This document shows positions 61,781 to 64,000 of a stretch of DNA of 64,000 nt, in pieces. The translations under genes were made by a program, and so were the position numbers. Under the pieces are notes generated by a model. That model worked only from the letters and a program-made list of their open reading frames with translations, was not told where the DNA came from and did not search any database. The DNA comes from an uncultured bacterium (GTDB lineage: Bacteria; Bacteroidota; Bacteroidia; Bacteroidales; Muribaculaceae): positions 1 through 64,000 of the forward strand of contig CAJMMT010000006.1 of assembly GCA_905214715.1 (NCBI GenBank). Direction: 5' to 3'. Each line of letters begins with the position of its first letter. The first letter of the stretch is position 1.

Positions 61781-61817
61781 GTGATTTGTTTACTTTTGGC
61801 GTATCAATCGCCTTTAA

Positions 61818-62432
61818 TTACTTGTCGAATCCTTCGCGAACGAACTGCGACATCTTATCGGCATATTCCTGAGCCATCTCCGCCTCTTTAGCGGCACGCT
61901 CAAGAGCCTTCATATTAGCCTGGAAAGCGGCTTCGGTGTCTACGAGATAGAAAATCTGGATTTCAAAAGTGCCGTCAGGATTCTCTTTTATCATGGAGAA
62001 GCTTTCCTTAAGATCGCCACGTATCTCGGATTCTACCAGACGTTCGTAGGCGGCATAGAAGTTTTCAAATTCCTTCTCTTTTACGCTACCGTCGTTGAGT
62101 GCGCGGCCTTTCAGGTCTGACGCCCACTTGTCGGCATAAGCGTTCATGGCAGCGCTCTGGGCGAGCATACGGCCGTTGTTTTTAGATTTGGTGCGGGTGC
62201 TGATTCCCATTTCCTCGGTCTTGCCGTCAAACAGCATGGCTGTGAAATGACGTTCGAGAGAAGTCTGAAGAGGGAGGGTGCTCATAACTTTCCAACCCTG
62301 CTTTGTGAGTTCCTTGTTTCTGTTTTTGGCAAGTTTCTCAACCTCTTTCTGTTGTTTCTTGGTAAGATCGGTGGCCATAACTGTAGGCATAGCCAGACAG
62401 AAAGCCATCAGGAGAATGATAAGTTTTTTCAT
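61818..62432 (-). CDS. Exported protein of unknown function
   Basis: 204 residues with a signal peptide cleaved after TVMAT. The mature protein is Lys/Glu-rich and mostly helical at both ends (KKQQKEVEKLAKNRNKELTKQGW; ALERAAKEAEMAQEYADKM). The middle (PLQTSLERHFTAMLFDGKTEEMGISTRT, QSAAMNAYADKWA) resembles LPP20-like or DUF-type periplasmic proteins, without a firm family match. It is flanked by hairpins with shared arms and is likely expressed with the neighbouring envelope genes. Confidence 0.5.
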   Translation of the reverse strand: MKKLIILLMAFCLAMPTVMATDLTKKQQKEVEKLAKNRNKELTKQGWKVMSTLPLQTSLERHFTAMLFDGKTEEMGISTRTKSKNNGRMLAQSAAMNAYADKWASDLKGRALNDGSVKEKEFENFYAAYERLVESEIRGDLKESFSMIKENPDGTFEIQIFYLVDTEAAFQANMKALERAAKEAEMAQEYADKMSQFVREGFDK

Positions 62433-62448
62433 ATAAAGGTTAGTTTGC

Positions 62449-62470
62449 GCGGCTGCTCATGGCAACCGCC
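62449..62470 (-). terminator. Hairpin before the 204-residue gene
   Basis: GCGGCTGC (62449-62456) pairs with GCAACCGC (62462-62469), one mismatch. The arms are identical in sequence to those at 61741-61780 but with a shorter loop. Confidence 0.45.
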
Positions 62471-62487
62471 GGATTATTATCTGTTTT

Positions 62488-62928
62488 TTATTTATATACT
62501 CTGTCATCAACTTCCCATCCTTGAGCACATTTTTTCAAGGTTGTCACACTGCCATAGGTAGTGCGAAGCACTATCTCCGACTCTGAATATGTATAAGTCC
62601 CCTTCGTTTCTGTTTCGGTCGAATTAGTCAAAATCCATTGATTTTTGGCCACATCGAACCCCTCAGTCTGAACTTTATTTACCTCTGTATATTCAGTCTC
62701 GGAGTTGAACGTAAAAGCATAGTCAACATGAAATCGATCCCATACGTCCCCCCAACTGTTGACGTACCGAATGGTTTTACCAATCATTGGATTGGTATAT
62801 ACATCATCGTTCTGTTCTTCATCAGGGAAGTCCGGCTCGTCATCGCTTCCGCCGCAGGAGGTCAACGAAAGACCGCCAACGAGCAGGATAGCCATAAGAA
62901 AGTGTTTCAATTTGTTGTTAGTGAGCAT
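62488..62928 (-). CDS. Small lipoprotein, unknown
   Basis: 146 residues with a lipoprotein signal and lipobox SLTSC (Cys25), then GGSDDEPDFPDEEQND, an acidic run resembling the surface-export signal of Bacteroidetes lipoproteins. The mature part is a short beta-rich domain (VDYAFTFNSETEYTEVNKV, TKGTYTYSESEIVLRTTYG). No family recognised; it may be lipocalin-like, as is the next lipoprotein upstream on the minus strand. Confidence 0.55.
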   Translation of the reverse strand: MLTNNKLKHFLMAILLVGGLSLTSCGGSDDEPDFPDEEQNDDVYTNPMIGKTIRYVNSWGDVWDRFHVDYAFTFNSETEYTEVNKVQTEGFDVAKNQWILTNSTETETKGTYTYSESEIVLRTTYGSVTTLKKCAQGWEVDDRVYK

Positions 62929-63034
62929 AATATGGTATTTTAAAGTGATATCTTAATGCTATTGGGATTTAAGATGTCGCAATTTACAAAAAAAATCCAA
63001 ACCAACCCACAACTTACCGAAAAATCGTGAAAAT

Positions 63035-63084
63035 ATTAACATCATCCGCACGAATCATATTGATACTATGCGGATGATGTTAAT
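63035..63084 (-). terminator. Hairpin terminator between the two lipoprotein genes
   Basis: A perfect 16-bp stem (63035-63050 with 63069-63084) with an 18-nt loop. On the minus strand it is followed by ATTTTCACGATTTTT. It lies 27 nt after the stop of the lipocalin-like gene. Confidence 0.7.
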
Positions 63085-63110
63085 ACTGATTCCAAAAGAA
63101 CGGTTACATG

Positions 63111-63473
63111 CTACGATACCCTATGAAATGTCACTCCGTCTTCCACTATGGTAAAACTGTTTTCAGTATGGGTGATGGTCGTGCTGCCTATATTTCCGTC
63201 GTTGTCCCTAATAGTCAGTTTATTTCCTTCAAGCTTATAATAAACATTCTCGGTATACTGTTCCCCCATATCAGTAAAACGCATTGTAAGCCTACCGTCC
63301 TGTGTGAAAGTCCAATACTCACCACCCTCCTCGTCTTCGGAAAGCCATGTCCCGACGATGCTCCAGACAGCAGGTTCATCTTCTTTTTTATCATCCTTGT
63401 CATTGCCACATGCGACACATCCTAAAGTCAGAACGACTGTCAACAGCAATGCGAAATACTTTATCTGTTTCAT
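63111..63473 (-). CDS. Lipocalin-like small lipoprotein
   Basis: 120 residues with a lipoprotein signal (lipobox CVAC, Cys22) and the acidic NDKDDKKEDE. The mature part begins WSIVGTWLSEDEEGGEYWTFTQDGRLTMRF, typical of lipocalin-like domains (the GTW motif), and alternates strands to the end (YYKLEGNKLTIRDNDGN). Probably an eight-strand barrel on the cell surface; ligand unknown. It is 30 nt from the partial barrel gene upstream on this strand. Confidence 0.65.
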   Translation of the reverse strand: MKQIKYFALLLTVVLTLGCVACGNDKDDKKEDEPAVWSIVGTWLSEDEEGGEYWTFTQDGRLTMRFTDMGEQYTENVYYKLEGNKLTIRDNDGNIGSTTITHTENSFTIVEDGVTFHRVS

Positions 63474-63503
63474 TTCTATTATTATTTAGCGTTTTTGATT
63501 GTT

Positions 63504-64000
63504 TCAGAATCTATAGCCCACTTTCAGCTGGGGGACACCATATGACAAACAGTCATAAGCATCAATCACTAAATTATATACAAAGTCTAATCCGATAAAT
63601 AAATGAGAATTAATATTCAGGCCCACTCCTGCCTCAGGAGTTATCAGAACCTGTATCACGCCAGAGCGACCAAACAGCTTAGGTCCTACTCCCAACTCAA
63701 CATATATACTCTGTCCACTTCCGAAGTCATTTGACGTGTATCTTACCATTCCCTTCACCCCGAAATTAGTAAAATCGGCATCTGCCAAAGGAACTCCCAC
63801 AGTAGCCATTGCCTTGACAGCGAAATGTCTTGATGTGGCCCACTGGTAACCGGCATCTAAACTTATATAACCTCCTTGGCCATACCCCGCTGAATAAGTT
63901 CCAGGAGTATTAATCCACTTATTAGTAAAATAGTCCCAATAGCCACCACCATACGAATAGCTACCATCCACAAGATTCCCTATAGTATGTCCCCCTCCCA
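63504..64000 (-). CDS. Outer-membrane beta-barrel protein, 5' end outside the window
   Basis: The frame stays open to the end of the window, so only about the last 165 residues are seen; an internal GTG at 63971 is not a start. Gly/Tyr-rich loops (SYGGGYWDYF) and strands (GQSIYVELGVGPKLF, EAGVGLNINSHLFIGLDFVYN) end in PQLKVGYRF, with the terminal Phe of outer-membrane barrels. Family unassigned. Confidence 0.6.
   Translation of the reverse strand, partial: GGGHTIGNLVDGSYSYGGGYWDYFTNKWINTPGTYSAGYGQGGYISLDAGYQWATSRHFAVKAMATVGVPLADADFTNFGVKGMVRYTSNDFGSGQSIYVELGVGPKLFGRSGVIQVLITPEAGVGLNINSHLFIGLDFVYNLVIDAYDCLSYGVPQLKVGYRF

Noticed and set aside
61167..61784. A 205-codon repetitive frame (Gly/Phe/Leu-rich) on the plus strand
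   Set aside because: It is the complement of the KPEV-repeat region of the spacer protein.

Overview
The window reads as part of a chromosome from an anaerobic gut-type Bacteroidales, most likely near Muribaculaceae; the family assignment is inference. Support: DUF4493/PCMD-type surface lipoproteins, a lipoprotein TamA homologue (TamL) with TamB, the type IX secretion (T9SS) protein PorQ, T9SS-like C-terminal tails on two large secreted proteins, menaquinone biosynthesis, and Bacteroidetes-type promoters (-33 TTTG / -7 TAnnTTTG with about 20 bp between) in front of many genes. No rRNA, tRNA, CRISPR array, transposase or integrase was found. Coding density is high and most gaps hold a hairpin terminator, a promoter, or both.

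Region by region. 1-800: a PAP2 phosphatase. 1091-11888: an accessory surface block with three DUF4493 lipoproteins, two related outer-membrane barrels, a fourth lipoprotein with the same C-terminal jelly-roll (PCMD), and a DUF4923 protein. 11965-12570: riboflavin synthase. 12682-16082 (minus strand): a three-gene operon of a DUF4384 protein, a barrel-like protein and an exported caspase-fold protease with BspA-type leucine-rich repeats. 16260-17900: a divergent ABC/TOPRIM-type ATPase. 17945-26348: mostly core metabolism and replication (glgB, cmk, ispH, tadA, an ADP-ribosylglycohydrolase, menA, dnaB, rpmH). 26597-30665: a membrane-anchored TPR/AraC-type regulator followed by a secreted multi-domain protein whose promoter carries a 24-bp perfect palindrome. 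30893-40027: a small membrane protein, rpsO, a VanZ-like protein, and the tamB-tamL pair. 40122-44889: typA, folP-dacA and rsgA. 45350-50005: a small winged-helix protein and a 1444-residue T9SS-type cargo. 50344-56265: a TonB-domain protein, porQ, a GH3 hexosaminidase with an UshA-type nucleotidase, and gpmI. 56684-59544: efp, a glycosyltransferase, radC and rplS. 59880-64000: exported proteins and lipoproteins of mostly unknown role, including a transglutaminase-like protein with a long Lys/Glu-Pro spacer; the last gene is cut by the window end.

How the parts fit: tamB/tamL, porQ and the TonB-domain protein serve envelope biogenesis and secretion, and the lipoprotein/barrel block, the exported caspase operon and the T9SS cargos are what that envelope displays. 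The most interesting candidates for an undescribed system are the DUF4493/PCMD-plus-barrel block and the exported caspase operon facing the unusual ATPase. All functions are assigned from sequence motifs recognised by eye; no database search was run.
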